In this document: piece by piece, positions 37,502 to 48,469 of the stretch
How positions within the stretch are numbered: the stretch's first letter is position 1
How the letters are laid out: each line of letters starts with the position of its first letter
Assembly: GCF_001898575.1 (NCBI RefSeq)
Contig: NZ_MKUD01000010.1
Span: forward strand, 124,001 to 188,000
Reading direction: 5' to 3'
Source: Spirosoma sp. 48-14
Lineage (GTDB): Bacteria > Bacteroidota > Bacteroidia > Cytophagales > Spirosomataceae
Length of the DNA: 64,000 nucleotides
Program-made: the position numbers and the translations under genes
The notes under the pieces: generated by a model
The model's input: only the letters and a program-made list of their open reading frames with translations
Told to the model about the DNA's origin: nothing
Database searches by the model: none

Positions 37502-38614
37502 TTATTCTTTCATGATTGAGCGGTAGGTTTCCCGCACGAAAATGATCACAATCGAAAGGATCAGCGTTAAGGCAATACCAACCTGAAGTCCCTGCGTTTT
37601 AATAACTTCTCGGTACAATGGGTAGGCAACCGGCTCGATAACCGTAAACAATGGTGTTTCCCGGATCAATGATAAGCGCATGTTGTCGGCACTCTGAAGG
37701 GCCTGATAATACAAGCCAGACAGGAAGCTTGAATTACGGGTCAATTTACTTTCTTTCAGCTTGGCCTGCGCCACAACAACCTGCTGATTCTGGTCCATAT
37801 ACTGAGCCAGTTGATTCTCCGTTCCCGTTATGATTTTGGCTAATGAGTCGGCTCGTTGTTCGAGCATCTCATACATCTCCCGGGTTTTCTTGGTTTGCTT
37901 CTTCTGGTAATCTTCTTCAATGGTTTTCAGGTGTGTGTTCAGAAAGGTAGCCGTCAGCTTTTCGTCTTCCATGAAGCACTCCAATTGCATAAATGACGAT
38001 TTACGCTCAGGTTGCTTAATTGCCATCTCTCCTTCAATCCGTCCGCAAATGCCAGCCATCACGATCTGTTCCATTTTCGTGTACTGATCGGGCGTTTTGG
38101 CTTTCTTAAAATAGAAAGCCCGTAAGGAGTCATTGTCTTCCCACTCTTTATCACGGATGCCACTATGACGAATATAGTAGTTAACCAGCAGCGTGTCTTT
38201 GCCGTTGATCGTATCCGTTTTCATCAGGGTTTTCTCCAGCACAGGCCGGGATGTAGCGTAAATCAGGAAGTTGTCGCCCACGAAGATATTGGCATCAGGA
38301 GCACCTGACGATAGGCCAAATGCACTGGCCAACTGTCCTAAATCGCCACCAAAACTACTGCTGGATGAGCCGCCACCGAGGTTAAACATGATGCTACCCG
38401 TATAAACGATCCGGGGTTTATGCATCATATCGTAGATAAAACCGCCAATGCCCCCAATACCAACCAGAATAACGAGCAGTTTCCAGTTTCGGTAAAAAAC
38501 GTTCTTTACGGCTAACACCCGTAAAACGACTGATTTAGGTGAAATTTCATCGGGAGGCAACGGGCGACTCACAATGACGTTTGGATCTGTATTTGTTTTA
38601 TTTGTAGGGTTCAT
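37502..38614 (-). CDS. Wzz-like chain-length/polysaccharide copolymerase protein
   Basis: N- and C-terminal TM helices flanking a coiled-coil region (EMLEQRADSLAKIITGTENQLAQYMDQNQ); adjacent Wza-like gene. Confidence 0.8.
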   Translation of the reverse strand: MNPTNKTNTDPNVIVSRPLPPDEISPKSVVLRVLAVKNVFYRNWKLLVILVGIGGIGGFIYDMMHKPRIVYTGSIMFNLGGGSSSSSFGGDLGQLASAFGLSSGAPDANIFVGDNFLIYATSRPVLEKTLMKTDTINGKDTLLVNYYIRHSGIRDKEWEDNDSLRAFYFKKAKTPDQYTKMEQIVMAGICGRIEGEMAIKQPERKSSFMQLECFMEDEKLTATFLNTHLKTIEEDYQKKQTKKTREMYEMLEQRADSLAKIITGTENQLAQYMDQNQQVVVAQAKLKESKLTRNSSFLSGLYYQALQSADNMRLSLIRETPLFTVIEPVAYPLYREVIKTQGLQVGIALTLILSIVIIFVRETYRSIMKE

Positions 38615-38629
38615 ACGTAGACTCCTGAC

Positions 38630-41245
38630 TTAGTTTCCAACCCGGGATAGGGCAATAATCAACCCAATAACGCTAAGCAATGATGAAATGGTACCGGCGG
38701 TTGAACTGAGCACCTGCTGCGGGGTTAATGGTGACGATGTCCGTTTTGGAACTACAATTTCCGCTCCTGGCTCCACACGTGGATAAACGTTAAAGAACAT
38801 AAATTTCCGGGTACGATCGACCGAACCGTTGGCATATACAATAAACGATTTCCGGCGCTGCGACTTTGAGGTAAATCCACCCGTTTGCGAAATGTAATCC
38901 TGGAACGTCTGTCCAGAGCGGAATTTAACCGTATTGGGCAATTGTACTTCTCCCTGAATTCGTACTGTTTCAAGCAATTTAGGAATGCGAAGGGTGTCGC
39001 CTTCCTGAACCAGAATATCCTCGCTTGAACCGGGCTTCGCCAGGATTTTCTTTAGATTGATACCAATTGACTCCGAAGATGTTGGCGATTGCACTTCCGT
39101 TTCAACAACGGTTTTAGAAGCATTATCACCCACTTCCTGGATAGCCCGTTGCTTCCGCTGAAGCTCATCTGAGCTAAGCCGCACAGGACGTACCAGCGTG
39201 GCTCCTTCAACATAGGCTTGTGGGGTTAAACCGCCTGATTGAAGAACCAGATCCGAAATTTTCATGTCTTTGCTGCGAATGGCATACGGGCCAGGCATAA
39301 TTACCTCACCGACAACAGCCGCATAAGTTTGTTCCAGGTAGTTGGGCGAACGGCGCACGATGATCTGATCGAATGGTTCGAGAACGAAGTTTCGGTTCGC
39401 ATCGTTGGACAGGGTCAGATCCCGGTTGACATTGAATCGGTAGATATCGGCAATTTGAGCCGTTGGGGATTTAGGGTCAACGTCTTTCTTACGACGCACT
39501 ACTTCCACAACAGAGTAAGCTGCCGACTCCTTCAGGCCACCTGTTTTGACCAGCACGTCGTTCAGGGTCATATTGGCCATGTAAGCCATACCGGGGTCAG
39601 GTTTGTTCAATTCACCGATAGCCGATATGGTTGCCTGCTGAGCCAGTTCGAAGCGTGAGGGAATAATAACCTGGTCTTCGCGCTGTAGTGGAATGTCGGG
39701 GTCAGTACCTGCCAGGATATTCGCCAGGTTGATCGACAGGTTTTCAACGGCTAAATCTTCGCGGGTGCGTACAATATTCACGCGCCCTGTAAAGGCATCA
39801 CCTCGTAGCCCTTCGGCCGACGTGATCAGGTCTTTCAGCGTTTTATTGTTGTCGAGAGAATACTCACCAGGGCGGAATACTGCTCCTTCAATGGTGAGCT
39901 TGTTTTCAAAGCGGTTCAGAACCCGCTCCACCGACACGACATCGCCATCCTGCATAACAAACGTCTTAAATTCGGGTGCGGTAACGTCGGTTACCTTCAG
40001 CTCACGGTCAGTTACCCGAGTGACTTTCAAACGACCTTTGTAGGCATTGGCCGTAAAACCACCTGAATAGAACAGAAGTCGATCGAGTGTTTCACCAGGG
40101 AGCATTTCAAAAATATTGGATCGTTTTACAGCTCCACCAATTTCAATCCGTTCAATAAACGAAGTAAAGCGGATGTTGTCATTGTCCTGCAGACGAAGGT
40201 CATTCTGCTGAATTCCATTCAGTAGATAGTCATAGAGGTCAAGAGTTGCCACAACGCGGTTGTTGCGAATGAGCTGTACTTTCCGATACGAACCAATATC
40301 ATTGGGACCCCCAGCCTGATAAATAGCATTCATGACCGTCGATAGGCCCGACATAGTATAAGTACCCGGACGAACAGCATCGCCGGTAACAGTAACCCGT
40401 ATGCTGCGGATCGATCCAAGCGATACTTCCAGAAATGTGTTTTGTGGCCCATAGGATGAATTTCGAAGCCCGACAAATTTTGTTGCCATCCGGCTGATCA
40501 GCCGTTCTTTTGCTTTCTCCACTGGTAAGCCAGAGACGAAAATAGGGCCAATACCTGTCTGCTGCGCGATGTAGACGAAACCTTCAGGGGATACTTTCTG
40601 TGAATAATCACCTTCTGAATAGCCGAACATCCGAATGTTTAACTCATCGCCGGGGCCAACAATGTAATTACGCGGGGTGGCGATATTGATGTTGGGTTGG
40701 AAGGTTGCTGCCATCGCTGGATCGTTGAACAGCGAGTAACCAAACAGTTTCTGCCGACGTTCTTCCTGTTCACGACGTTGCGCCTGTTTTATGCGTTCTT
40801 CAGCGATTTCTTCATCGGTTGCGGGGGCACTTTCCGAATTAGTGTCCTGTTTGTCGAACTGCTGATTGCCATTAGTACCATTAGGCGTGTTCGTTGTGTT
40901 ACCGTTATTGCCCGTACGGGATTGTTGGGCAGGGGTAGGATTACCTGTTCGGCCGTTTGTTCCATTTTGTCCCCGCTGGTTGAGCTGTTGCTGGACATTT
41001 GCTGGTAAGTTAGCCGGATTCACTCCAGCTGGAAGAGCTGTCCCTCTGCCGGGAGCTGCTGGGTTAGCAGAACTTGGGGCAGCGGGGGCAGCCCCTGATG
41101 AAGGGGCCACTTGACCCTGAGTTGTCAATCCCACTAAGAGAACCAGCAAACCAGTAAAAAAGGTAGTCAATTGACGGGGTAAACGGCTGGCGCCGAAAAG
41201 AAAAAAATTCAGTGGAAACACGTGAATAATTCTTGAATTTTGCAT
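38630..41245 (-). CDS. Wza-like polysaccharide export outer-membrane protein with multiple SLBB domains
   Basis: YIVGPGDELNIRMFGYSEGDYSQKVSPEGFVYI, then repeated SLBB units (VTGDAVRPGTYTMSGLSTVMNAIYQAGG, IEGAVFRPGEYSLDNNKTLKDLI). Start 41245 preferred to 41272. Confidence 0.9.
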   Translation of the reverse strand: MQNSRIIHVFPLNFFLFGASRLPRQLTTFFTGLLVLLVGLTTQGQVAPSSGAAPAAPSSANPAAPGRGTALPAGVNPANLPANVQQQLNQRGQNGTNGRTGNPTPAQQSRTGNNGNTTNTPNGTNGNQQFDKQDTNSESAPATDEEIAEERIKQAQRREQEERRQKLFGYSLFNDPAMAATFQPNINIATPRNYIVGPGDELNIRMFGYSEGDYSQKVSPEGFVYIAQQTGIGPIFVSGLPVEKAKERLISRMATKFVGLRNSSYGPQNTFLEVSLGSIRSIRVTVTGDAVRPGTYTMSGLSTVMNAIYQAGGPNDIGSYRKVQLIRNNRVVATLDLYDYLLNGIQQNDLRLQDNDNIRFTSFIERIEIGGAVKRSNIFEMLPGETLDRLLFYSGGFTANAYKGRLKVTRVTDRELKVTDVTAPEFKTFVMQDGDVVSVERVLNRFENKLTIEGAVFRPGEYSLDNNKTLKDLITSAEGLRGDAFTGRVNIVRTREDLAVENLSINLANILAGTDPDIPLQREDQVIIPSRFELAQQATISAIGELNKPDPGMAYMANMTLNDVLVKTGGLKESAAYSVVEVVRRKKDVDPKSPTAQIADIYRFNVNRDLTLSNDANRNFVLEPFDQIIVRRSPNYLEQTYAAVVGEVIMPGPYAIRSKDMKISDLVLQSGGLTPQAYVEGATLVRPVRLSSDELQRKQRAIQEVGDNASKTVVETEVQSPTSSESIGINLKKILAKPGSSEDILVQEGDTLRIPKLLETVRIQGEVQLPNTVKFRSGQTFQDYISQTGGFTSKSQRRKSFIVYANGSVDRTRKFMFFNVYPRVEPGAEIVVPKRTSSPLTPQQVLSSTAGTISSLLSVIGLIIALSRVGN

Positions 41246-41487
41246 ATTTTTAAGAAGTCGAACAAATTGCAAGCAACGCCGACTAACACCAGTAGTTAAC
41301 GAACAATTTATTCGTGTAGTACGCAGGATAGTTTAGCTGGCAAAGTAAGCGAACTTTTGTTGGATTTTAAACAGTTTCCTTTTGAATGGTAAGTTTTATA
41401 CCTCTTGCTATACATGGTATGATTTTTCCGATGTACTGGAAGGGCGGCACAAAACTACTACTTTTTTAGTTAATCCATTAACCTAAC

Positions 41488-43383
41488 ATGGCAGAATCTC
41501 TGAACCAGCCGGTTCAATACAATGAAGACAGCATCCGCTCGCTGGATTGGCGTGAGCACATTCGCCTGCGACCAGGCATGTATATTGGTAAATTAGGCGA
41601 CGGATCGGCTGCCGACGATGGTATCTACGTTCTCCTGAAAGAAACGATTGATAACTGCATTGACGAACACGTAATGGGCTTCGGTAAAACGATTGAAGTG
41701 CGGGTAACCGACCATCGGGTCGAAGTTCGTGACTTTGGTCGAGGCATTCCACTCGGTAAAGTGGTCGAGGTAGTATCGAAGATCAATACCGGGGGGAAAT
41801 ACGACTCTGGGGCGTTCCAGAAATCGGTAGGACTCAATGGAGTGGGTACTAAAGCGGTCAATGCATTGTCCACTTATTTCCGGGTGCAGTCGTTTCGCGA
41901 AGGCCGAACCGTATGGGCTGAATTTGAACGTGGTGAGCTAAAACAACAGGGTGAGGAGGTTTCGTCTGAACGCAACGGTACCCTGATATGCTTCGAGCCC
42001 GACGATACCGTCTTCAAGCACTTTCACTATATCCCGCAGTTTCTGGAAAATATGATCTGGAATTACTGCTACCTGAATGCGGGTCTGACCATTGTTTTCA
42101 ACAAGCAGAAATACATTTCCCAGAATGGACTTCTCGATCTGCTTCGGAATAAAACCGACGAAGATTCGCTACGGTATCCGATCATCCACCTCAAAGGGCA
42201 TGACATCGAAATCGCGCTTACTCACGGCAATCAATATGGCGAAGAGTACTATTCCTTTGTAAACGGCCAGAATACGACCCAGCATGGTACGCACCTCAAT
42301 TCTTTGAAAGAAGCTGTCGTTGAAACGATCCGTAAACATTACGACAAAAGCTACGAAACTACTGATATTCGGGCCAGTATCATCGCTGCCATCAGTATTC
42401 GGGTTCAGGAGCCGGTGTTTGAATCGCAGACGAAGACCAAATTAGGTTCGGTCAATATGTCGCCTGAGCCAAACGCCCAATCGGTTCGATCATTTGTAAG
42501 CGATTTTGTGAAAGAACGCCTGGATGATTACCTGCACATCAACCCGTCGGTACGCGATGCACTCAAAAAGCGGATCGAACAGTCGGAACGGGAACGCAAG
42601 GAACTTGCCGGTATCAAAAAACTGGCCAATGATCGTGCCAAAAAGGCAAGTCTGCATAACAAAAAACTACGCGATTGCCGAAACCACCTGTCCGACCTGA
42701 AAGCGGATGATCGCTATCAGACAACCTTGTTCATTACCGAGGGAGACTCGGCTAGTGGGTCGATCACAAAATCACGGAATGTGCAAACGCAGGCTGTGTT
42801 TAGTTTGCGTGGAAAGCCATTGAACTGCTTCGGACTAACCAAGAAAGTGGTGTATGAAAATGAAGAGTTCAACCTGCTTCAACATGCACTGGATATTGAA
42901 GATGGTCTGGAAGGGTTACGCTACAATCGTATTGTGGTTTCTACCGATGCTGATGTCGACGGCATGCACATTCGATTACTGATGCTAACTTTCTTCCTCC
43001 AATTCTTTCCCGATCTTGTCAGGAATGGCCACCTCTATATATTAGAGACGCCTTTATTTCGGGTTCGGAACCCGAAAAACCATAAGGAAACAACCTATTG
43101 TTATTCGGACGACGAGAAGAAAAAAGCCATTGATAAGCTGACAAAGGGGGGCAAAAAGGTTGAAATCACCCGATTCAAGGGGTTAGGTGAGATATCGCCA
43201 GAGGAGTTCGGGTTATTCATTGGCGAAAATATGCGGCTAGAGCCTGTTATTATGGAAAAGGAAACTTCCATTCCCAAACTGCTTAGCTATTTTATGGGCA
43301 AGAATACGCCCGAGCGGCAGCGCTTTATTATCGACAACCTACGTATTGAAAAAGATGTAGAAGAAGCGGCTCTGGTTGCCTAG
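41488..43383 (+). CDS. parE: DNA topoisomerase IV subunit B
   Basis: GHKL ATPase motifs ([38 protein letters not shown]); [30 protein letters not shown]; 631 aa, ParE size. Confidence 0.92.
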   Translation: MAESLNQPVQYNEDSIRSLDWREHIRLRPGMYIGKLGDGSAADDGIYVLLKETIDNCIDEHVMGFGKTIEVRVTDHRVEVRDFGRGIPLGKVVEVVSKINTGGKYDSGAFQKSVGLNGVGTKAVNALSTYFRVQSFREGRTVWAEFERGELKQQGEEVSSERNGTLICFEPDDTVFKHFHYIPQFLENMIWNYCYLNAGLTIVFNKQKYISQNGLLDLLRNKTDEDSLRYPIIHLKGHDIEIALTHGNQYGEEYYSFVNGQNTTQHGTHLNSLKEAVVETIRKHYDKSYETTDIRASIIAAISIRVQEPVFESQTKTKLGSVNMSPEPNAQSVRSFVSDFVKERLDDYLHINPSVRDALKKRIEQSERERKELAGIKKLANDRAKKASLHNKKLRDCRNHLSDLKADDRYQTTLFITEGDSASGSITKSRNVQTQAVFSLRGKPLNCFGLTKKVVYENEEFNLLQHALDIEDGLEGLRYNRIVVSTDADVDGMHIRLLMLTFFLQFFPDLVRNGHLYILETPLFRVRNPKNHKETTYCYSDDEKKKAIDKLTKGGKKVEITRFKGLGEISPEEFGLFIGENMRLEPVIMEKETSIPKLLSYFMGKNTPERQRFIIDNLRIEKDVEEAALVA

Positions 43384-43394
43384 CCCGATAATAT

Positions 43395-43460
43395 CGATAC
43401 GTATAGGAACAAAAATGCTCACTGGAGGTCCAGTGAGCATTTTTGTTCCTATACGTATCG
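43395..43460. terminator. Hairpin with 31-bp perfect arms, 12 nt after parE
   Basis: cgatacgtataggaacaaaaatgctcactgg-aggt-ccagtgagcatttttgttcctatacgtatcg. Confidence 0.9.
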
Positions 43461-43604
43461 AATTTTTGTCATTTCAGTCTAATATATATTAACAAAGGTT
43501 AAAAATTTAATTAAAAAGAAATTAATGTAAATTCTTGATAATGTCAAATAATTCTATATTTCGGTATTAAAGATTGTTATAATGAGTTTTTTGGGAATTA
43601 TATA

Positions 43605-43634
43605 TTGTTAATATCTATTTATAGCATATTTTTG
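43605..43634 (+). promoter_or_regulatory. Bacteroidota-type promoter of susC-like gene
   Basis: TTG (43605-43607) - N19 - TATTTTTG (43627-43634); start codon 47 nt downstream. Confidence 0.7.
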
Positions 43635-43681
43635 CGGCTTATTAAAAATTGATTAAAGTAAAATTCACTTAAAAGCACTTC

Positions 43682-46600
43682 ATGAAAAAACTTTTATTAA
43701 CTAGTTGGTTACTAACCATTGTCTTCTGTTTACCCGTTTTCGCACAGGATGTAACTGTATCTGGTCGGGTAACATCGTCGGAAGACGGAGCCGGCTTACC
43801 GGGGGTAAGCGTTCAGCTCAAAGGTACTTCGCGGGGTACAACCACCGATGCCGAAGGAAAGTACCGGATCAATGCGCCTGCCAGTGGACGTCTCGTATTC
43901 AGCTTTATTGGTTTTGCCTCTAAAGAGATGGCAATCGGAAACCAATCCACGATTTCGGTCGATCTGACACCCGACGCGGCCAATCTGGATGAGGTAATCG
44001 TTACGACTTTCGGTACAGCTAAAAAAGCTGCATTTACTGGCTCTGCGGGTGTTATTGATCAAAATAAGATTCAGAATCGAGTTGCGACGAATATTGGCCA
44101 GGTTTTATCGGGGGCTATTGCCGGTGTTCAAACAACGGCTGGTAGCGGACAGCCCGGTACTGCCCCTGATATTCGTATTCGGGGCTTTGGTTCGATTTCT
44201 TCGGGTAACGATCCATTGTATGTGGTTGATGGCGTTCCTTATTCGGGTAGTATTGCCAATATCAGCCCTGGGGATATCGAGAGTATTTCGGTACTGAAAG
44301 ATGCCGCTTCTACGGCACTATACGGGTCGCGGGCGGCTAATGGTGTCGTGGTAGTAACGACAAAAAAAGGTCAGAAGGATCGGAGTATCGTCAATGTACG
44401 CTACACAAAAGGGTTTAGTACGCGGGGTTTGCCCGAGTACGATCGGGTTGGTGTTGGCGAATACTATCCGCTGATGTGGGAAATGTATCGAAACAGTGTT
44501 GCCTATCGGGCTACGAACCCAGTCGCACTTGCAACGGCTAATGCAGATGCAACCAGCCGATTGATCAGTCTCGTTGGATACAACGTATATAATGTACCGG
44601 ACAATCAGGTCGTGGATGTAAACGGTCAGATGAATCCAACGGCTACGCTTAAGTTCTCGCCCGACGATCTGAACTGGGAAAAGCCAATTATGCGGCAGGG
44701 AAATCGAGATGAGATAACCGTAGGGTTGTCGGGGGGACAGAATAAGACCGATTATTATGTATCGTTTTCGTACCTGAATGATAAGGGATACCTGATTCGT
44801 TCAGACTATGATCGGTTTACGGGACGCCTGAATGTGAACTCGCAGATGAAACCATGGCTGCGGACTGGGGCAAATATTTCGACTACGATTACGAAATCGA
44901 ATCAGGCCGACGCCGGTAGCAGTACGGCTTTCGTAAATCCATTCTATTTCTCGCGCAATATGGGGCCGATCTATCCGGTTTATGCCTATGATCCGGCTAA
45001 TCCAGGCCAGTTTCTGCTCCTGCCTAATGGCGATCGGCGGTGGGATTATGGTAACCTGACAGCACTGGGATTGCCTGCTCGTCCGCAGTTTGGTGGCCGC
45101 CATTCGGTTGCTGAAACATTGTTGAACCAAAACTATTTTCGCCGAAATGTATTAGGTGCCCGTGGTTTTGCGGAGGTTTCGTTCCTGAAAGATTTTAAAT
45201 TCTCAGTGAATATTGGTACCGATATTACCAACTACAACGGCTATACGTTTGGTAACCCCGAAGTAGGCGATGGTGCTCCGGCGGGTCGTGCTTCTCATGA
45301 GTTCCAGAACATTGCTAGTTACAACCTCAACCAGTTGCTGAACTACAACAAAGGATTTGGAAAGCATAATGTTGAAGTGCTGGTAGGGCATGAGAATTTC
45401 CAGGTGAACGACAATAACCTGGCGGGCTCACGGTCGCAGCTTATTCTGGAAGGAAATTATGAACTGGTGAACTTCACGACAACTACCAATTTGTCGTCGG
45501 TATTCAACACCCGTCGGGTAGAAGGGTATTTCTCACGTGTAAATTACGATTATGACCAGAAGTACTTCCTTTCGGGTTCGGTACGTCGGGATGGCTCGAG
45601 TAAGTTTTACACTGATTCGCGCTGGGGTACTTTCTATTCGGTCAGTGGTGCATGGCGGTTGGATCAGGAAGAATTTGTTCGATCGATTCCGAGCATCAAT
45701 TTGCTGAAATTAAGAAGCTCATACGGGCAAACGGGTAACGATGGCGGTGGAAATACAGCCGATGGGGCCAGCATCAGCTACTACGCCTGGCAGCCACTTT
45801 ACGGATTAGGCTGGAACAACGCATCGGAAGCGGGGATTCTGCAAACGAGCTTAGGAAACCGTAATCTGGCATGGGAATCGAGTAATTCCTTTGACGTAGG
45901 CCTGGAGTTTAGCCTGTTTAAAGGACGGGTATCAGGTACGGTTGAGTACTTCAACCGGCAGTCGTCGAACCTGATTTTTGATGTTCCACTGCCGCTGTCG
46001 TCAGGTATCTCTACCGTCACCCGGAATATTGGTACCATGTATAACCGCGGTATCGAAGTAGAGCTTGGCTTGGAGCCAGTTCGGACGAAAGATTTCACCT
46101 GGCGTCTTGATCTGAATGCGACGACCCTTAAGAACCGGATCACGAAAATGCCGGACGAAAACCCGGAGATTATCGATGGTACCAAAAAGCTGGCCGTCGG
46201 TCGGTCAATCTATGATTACTGGTTGCGGGAGTATGCAGGGGTAAACTCGGCCAATGGTGAAGCACAGTATCGGGCGGCTAATTATGTTGCGGCTAACACG
46301 CGCATTACTGAGCAGGGGGATACGCTAACCAACAGTGTAAACAATGCACGCTATCGTTATAATGGATCATCGATTCCGGCACTGATGGGTGGTTTTACTA
46401 ATACCTTCAAATACAAAGGGTTATCGCTCTCGGCACTGGTTGTTTATCAGATAGGTGGTAAAACTTACGATGCGGCCTATTCCGCGCTTATGAGCGTAGG
46501 GGGGTATGGTAGTGCCAAGCATGTCGACATTCTGAAGCGCTGGCGGAATCCGGGCGATGTTACCGACGTACCACGTATGGATGCTGGCAGGACTTCGGAT

Positions 46601-46858
46601 TTTGACGCGGCTTCTGATCGTTGGCTCATTGATGCCAGTTACCTGAACCTGCGTTCGGTGACGCTATCCTACGCACTGCCAACAACGCTGGCCCGGAAGG
46701 TTTTCCTGGAAAATGCACAGGTGTATCTGAGTGCTGAAAATTTCCTGATCCTGTCGAATCGGAAAGGGATGAACGTGCAACAGACCTTCACGGGCGTAAC
46801 CAGCAACGTATTCAGTCCGGCCAAGAGCGTAGTACTGGGGGTTTCATTTACATTATAA
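43682..46858 (+). CDS. SusC/RagA family TonB-linked outer-membrane receptor
   Basis: CarboxypepD_reg-like VTVSGRVTSSEDGAGLPGVSVQLKGTSRGTTTDAEGKYRI; plug IRIRGFGSISSGNDPLYVVDGVPYSGSIANISPGDIESISVLKDAASTALYGSRAANGVVVVTTKKG. Confidence 0.96.
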   Translation: MKKLLLTSWLLTIVFCLPVFAQDVTVSGRVTSSEDGAGLPGVSVQLKGTSRGTTTDAEGKYRINAPASGRLVFSFIGFASKEMAIGNQSTISVDLTPDAANLDEVIVTTFGTAKKAAFTGSAGVIDQNKIQNRVATNIGQVLSGAIAGVQTTAGSGQPGTAPDIRIRGFGSISSGNDPLYVVDGVPYSGSIANISPGDIESISVLKDAASTALYGSRAANGVVVVTTKKGQKDRSIVNVRYTKGFSTRGLPEYDRVGVGEYYPLMWEMYRNSVAYRATNPVALATANADATSRLISLVGYNVYNVPDNQVVDVNGQMNPTATLKFSPDDLNWEKPIMRQGNRDEITVGLSGGQNKTDYYVSFSYLNDKGYLIRSDYDRFTGRLNVNSQMKPWLRTGANISTTITKSNQADAGSSTAFVNPFYFSRNMGPIYPVYAYDPANPGQFLLLPNGDRRWDYGNLTALGLPARPQFGGRHSVAETLLNQNYFRRNVLGARGFAEVSFLKDFKFSVNIGTDITNYNGYTFGNPEVGDGAPAGRASHEFQNIASYNLNQLLNYNKGFGKHNVEVLVGHENFQVNDNNLAGSRSQLILEGNYELVNFTTTTNLSSVFNTRRVEGYFSRVNYDYDQKYFLSGSVRRDGSSKFYTDSRWGTFYSVSGAWRLDQEEFVRSIPSINLLKLRSSYGQTGNDGGGNTADGASISYYAWQPLYGLGWNNASEAGILQTSLGNRNLAWESSNSFDVGLEFSLFKGRVSGTVEYFNRQSSNLIFDVPLPLSSGISTVTRNIGTMYNRGIEVELGLEPVRTKDFTWRLDLNATTLKNRITKMPDENPEIIDGTKKLAVGRSIYDYWLREYAGVNSANGEAQYRAANYVAANTRITEQGDTLTNSVNNARYRYNGSSIPALMGGFTNTFKYKGLSLSALVVYQIGGKTYDAAYSALMSVGGYGSAKHVDILKRWRNPGDVTDVPRMDAGRTSDFDAASDRWLIDASYLNLRSVTLSYALPTTLARKVFLENAQVYLSAENFLILSNRKGMNVQQTFTGVTSNVFSPAKSVVLGVSFTL

Positions 46859-46876
46859 GACAAGCATCATCAACTC

Positions 46877-48355
46877 ATGAAACTGAAATTTTTAACGATT
46901 GCCATAGCCGTAGGCCTGCTTACAACAGCCTGCGACAAAGAGTATCTGGAAACAGCACCCACCGGAAGTATTGATGCTGGTGCGGCTTATGCTACAACCA
47001 AAAATGCGGCTGCGGCTATTAACGGTATTTACCGCGCCATGATTGTTCGTTACCTCGATTCACAGGGGCACTTTGGGCATCCCGCCATGATGATTATTCT
47101 GGATGTGTTGGGCGAAGATGTGGTCATTCCCAATACATCGAACACCTGGCACCTGGGTGAAACCCGCTGGCAGGCGCATCGCTCCGAAACATCTGTAGGC
47201 GATCAGTTGCCATACCAGCTTTATTATCGGCTAATTGGTAATGCCAACATCGCTATTGCCAACATCGATGCCGCAGCAGGGGCGCAGACGGAACGCAATC
47301 AGATCAAAGGAGAAGCGCTGGGTTTGCGGGCGTTCTCGTATTTTAACCTGGTACAGCTGTTTGGGAAGCGCTATAATGCCGCTTCGAAACCCAATAGCCA
47401 GCTTGCCGTGCCGCTGGTGCTTTCGCCAACGACGGAAGGGTTACCTCGGGCAACAGTCGAAGACGTATATGCGCAGATCAACAAAGATTTAGCCGAAGCG
47501 GCTACCTTACTGACTACAACGCGCACGTATAAATCGCACATTAACTTGGACGTGATCAAAGGTTTACAGGCTCGGGTAGCGTTGGCCCAGCAAAATTGGA
47601 CCGATGCCGCAAAATATGCCGCTGAAGCCCGTAAAAGCTATGTGCCGATGACAGCCACACAGTATCAGGACGGTTTTTCGGATATCAGCAATCCAGAATG
47701 GATGTGGGGCTTTGATCACCTCGAAGACCAGACGGAGTATTTTGGCGCCTATCATTCGTACATCTCCTGCAATTTCAACTCGACCAATATTCGGGTAGAT
47801 CCTAAAGTGATCAACAGCAAGCTTTACGATCAGATTCCGACGACAGATGTCCGCTCAAAAATGTGGGTTAAAGCCCCTACAACCGCCAATTCGATCGTGC
47901 CTACCGGCGGGGTACGGGTTCCTTATATAACACAGAAATTCAAGCTGCCGGGTACCCCATCGACCAGTACTATGGGCGATGTACCGTATATGCGTGCTGC
48001 CGAAATGTATTTGATCGAAGCCGAAGCACAGGCTCGGCTAGGCAATACAGCGGCTGCTGCCAGCACGCTGTTTACACTGATAAGCCAGCGCGATCCGTCC
48101 TATAAACTGTCAACCAAAACGGGCAATGACCTGATCGATGAGATTCTGTTCCATCGTCGCGTTGAGCTTTGGGGGGAAGGATTCCGGTTTACCGACCTGA
48201 AGCGGTTGAATCAACCATTAAATCGGAACGGGGCTAACTTAAGCTCAGCCGTATCGGTAATTTTCGACGTCCCCGCCGGAGATAACCAGTGGGAGTTCCT
48301 GATTCCACGGCGCGAAATAAATGCGAATGCAAAAATTGTACAAAACCCGCTATAG
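46877..48355 (+). CDS. SusD/RagB family outer-membrane lipoprotein
   Basis: Lipobox LLTTACDKEYLETAPTGS; EALGLRAFSYFNLVQLFGKRYN; C-terminal RRVELWGEGFRFTDLKRL. Confidence 0.95.
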   Translation: MKLKFLTIAIAVGLLTTACDKEYLETAPTGSIDAGAAYATTKNAAAAINGIYRAMIVRYLDSQGHFGHPAMMIILDVLGEDVVIPNTSNTWHLGETRWQAHRSETSVGDQLPYQLYYRLIGNANIAIANIDAAAGAQTERNQIKGEALGLRAFSYFNLVQLFGKRYNAASKPNSQLAVPLVLSPTTEGLPRATVEDVYAQINKDLAEAATLLTTTRTYKSHINLDVIKGLQARVALAQQNWTDAAKYAAEARKSYVPMTATQYQDGFSDISNPEWMWGFDHLEDQTEYFGAYHSYISCNFNSTNIRVDPKVINSKLYDQIPTTDVRSKMWVKAPTTANSIVPTGGVRVPYITQKFKLPGTPSTSTMGDVPYMRAAEMYLIEAEAQARLGNTAAAASTLFTLISQRDPSYKLSTKTGNDLIDEILFHRRVELWGEGFRFTDLKRLNQPLNRNGANLSSAVSVIFDVPAGDNQWEFLIPRREINANAKIVQNPL

Positions 48356-48374
48356 TAACCCTTTAGTTGATTGA

Positions 48375-48410
48375 AAACGCGCCTGACCGGGATTTCGGTC
48401 AGGCGCGTTT
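48375..48410 (+). terminator. Terminator after susCD (15-bp arms)
   Basis: aaacgcgcctgaccg-ggattt-cggtcaggcgcgttt. Confidence 0.85.
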
Positions 48411-48469
48411 GTATGGTAGGGATCATACTGCTAAGTATAGTGCCATTAAAATCTTTTTTGTCATGCCAG

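Noticed and set aside
41483-41752. Minus-strand ORF (89 aa) at the start of parE
   Set aside because: Fully inside conserved GHKL ATPase coding sequence of parE; shadow ORF.
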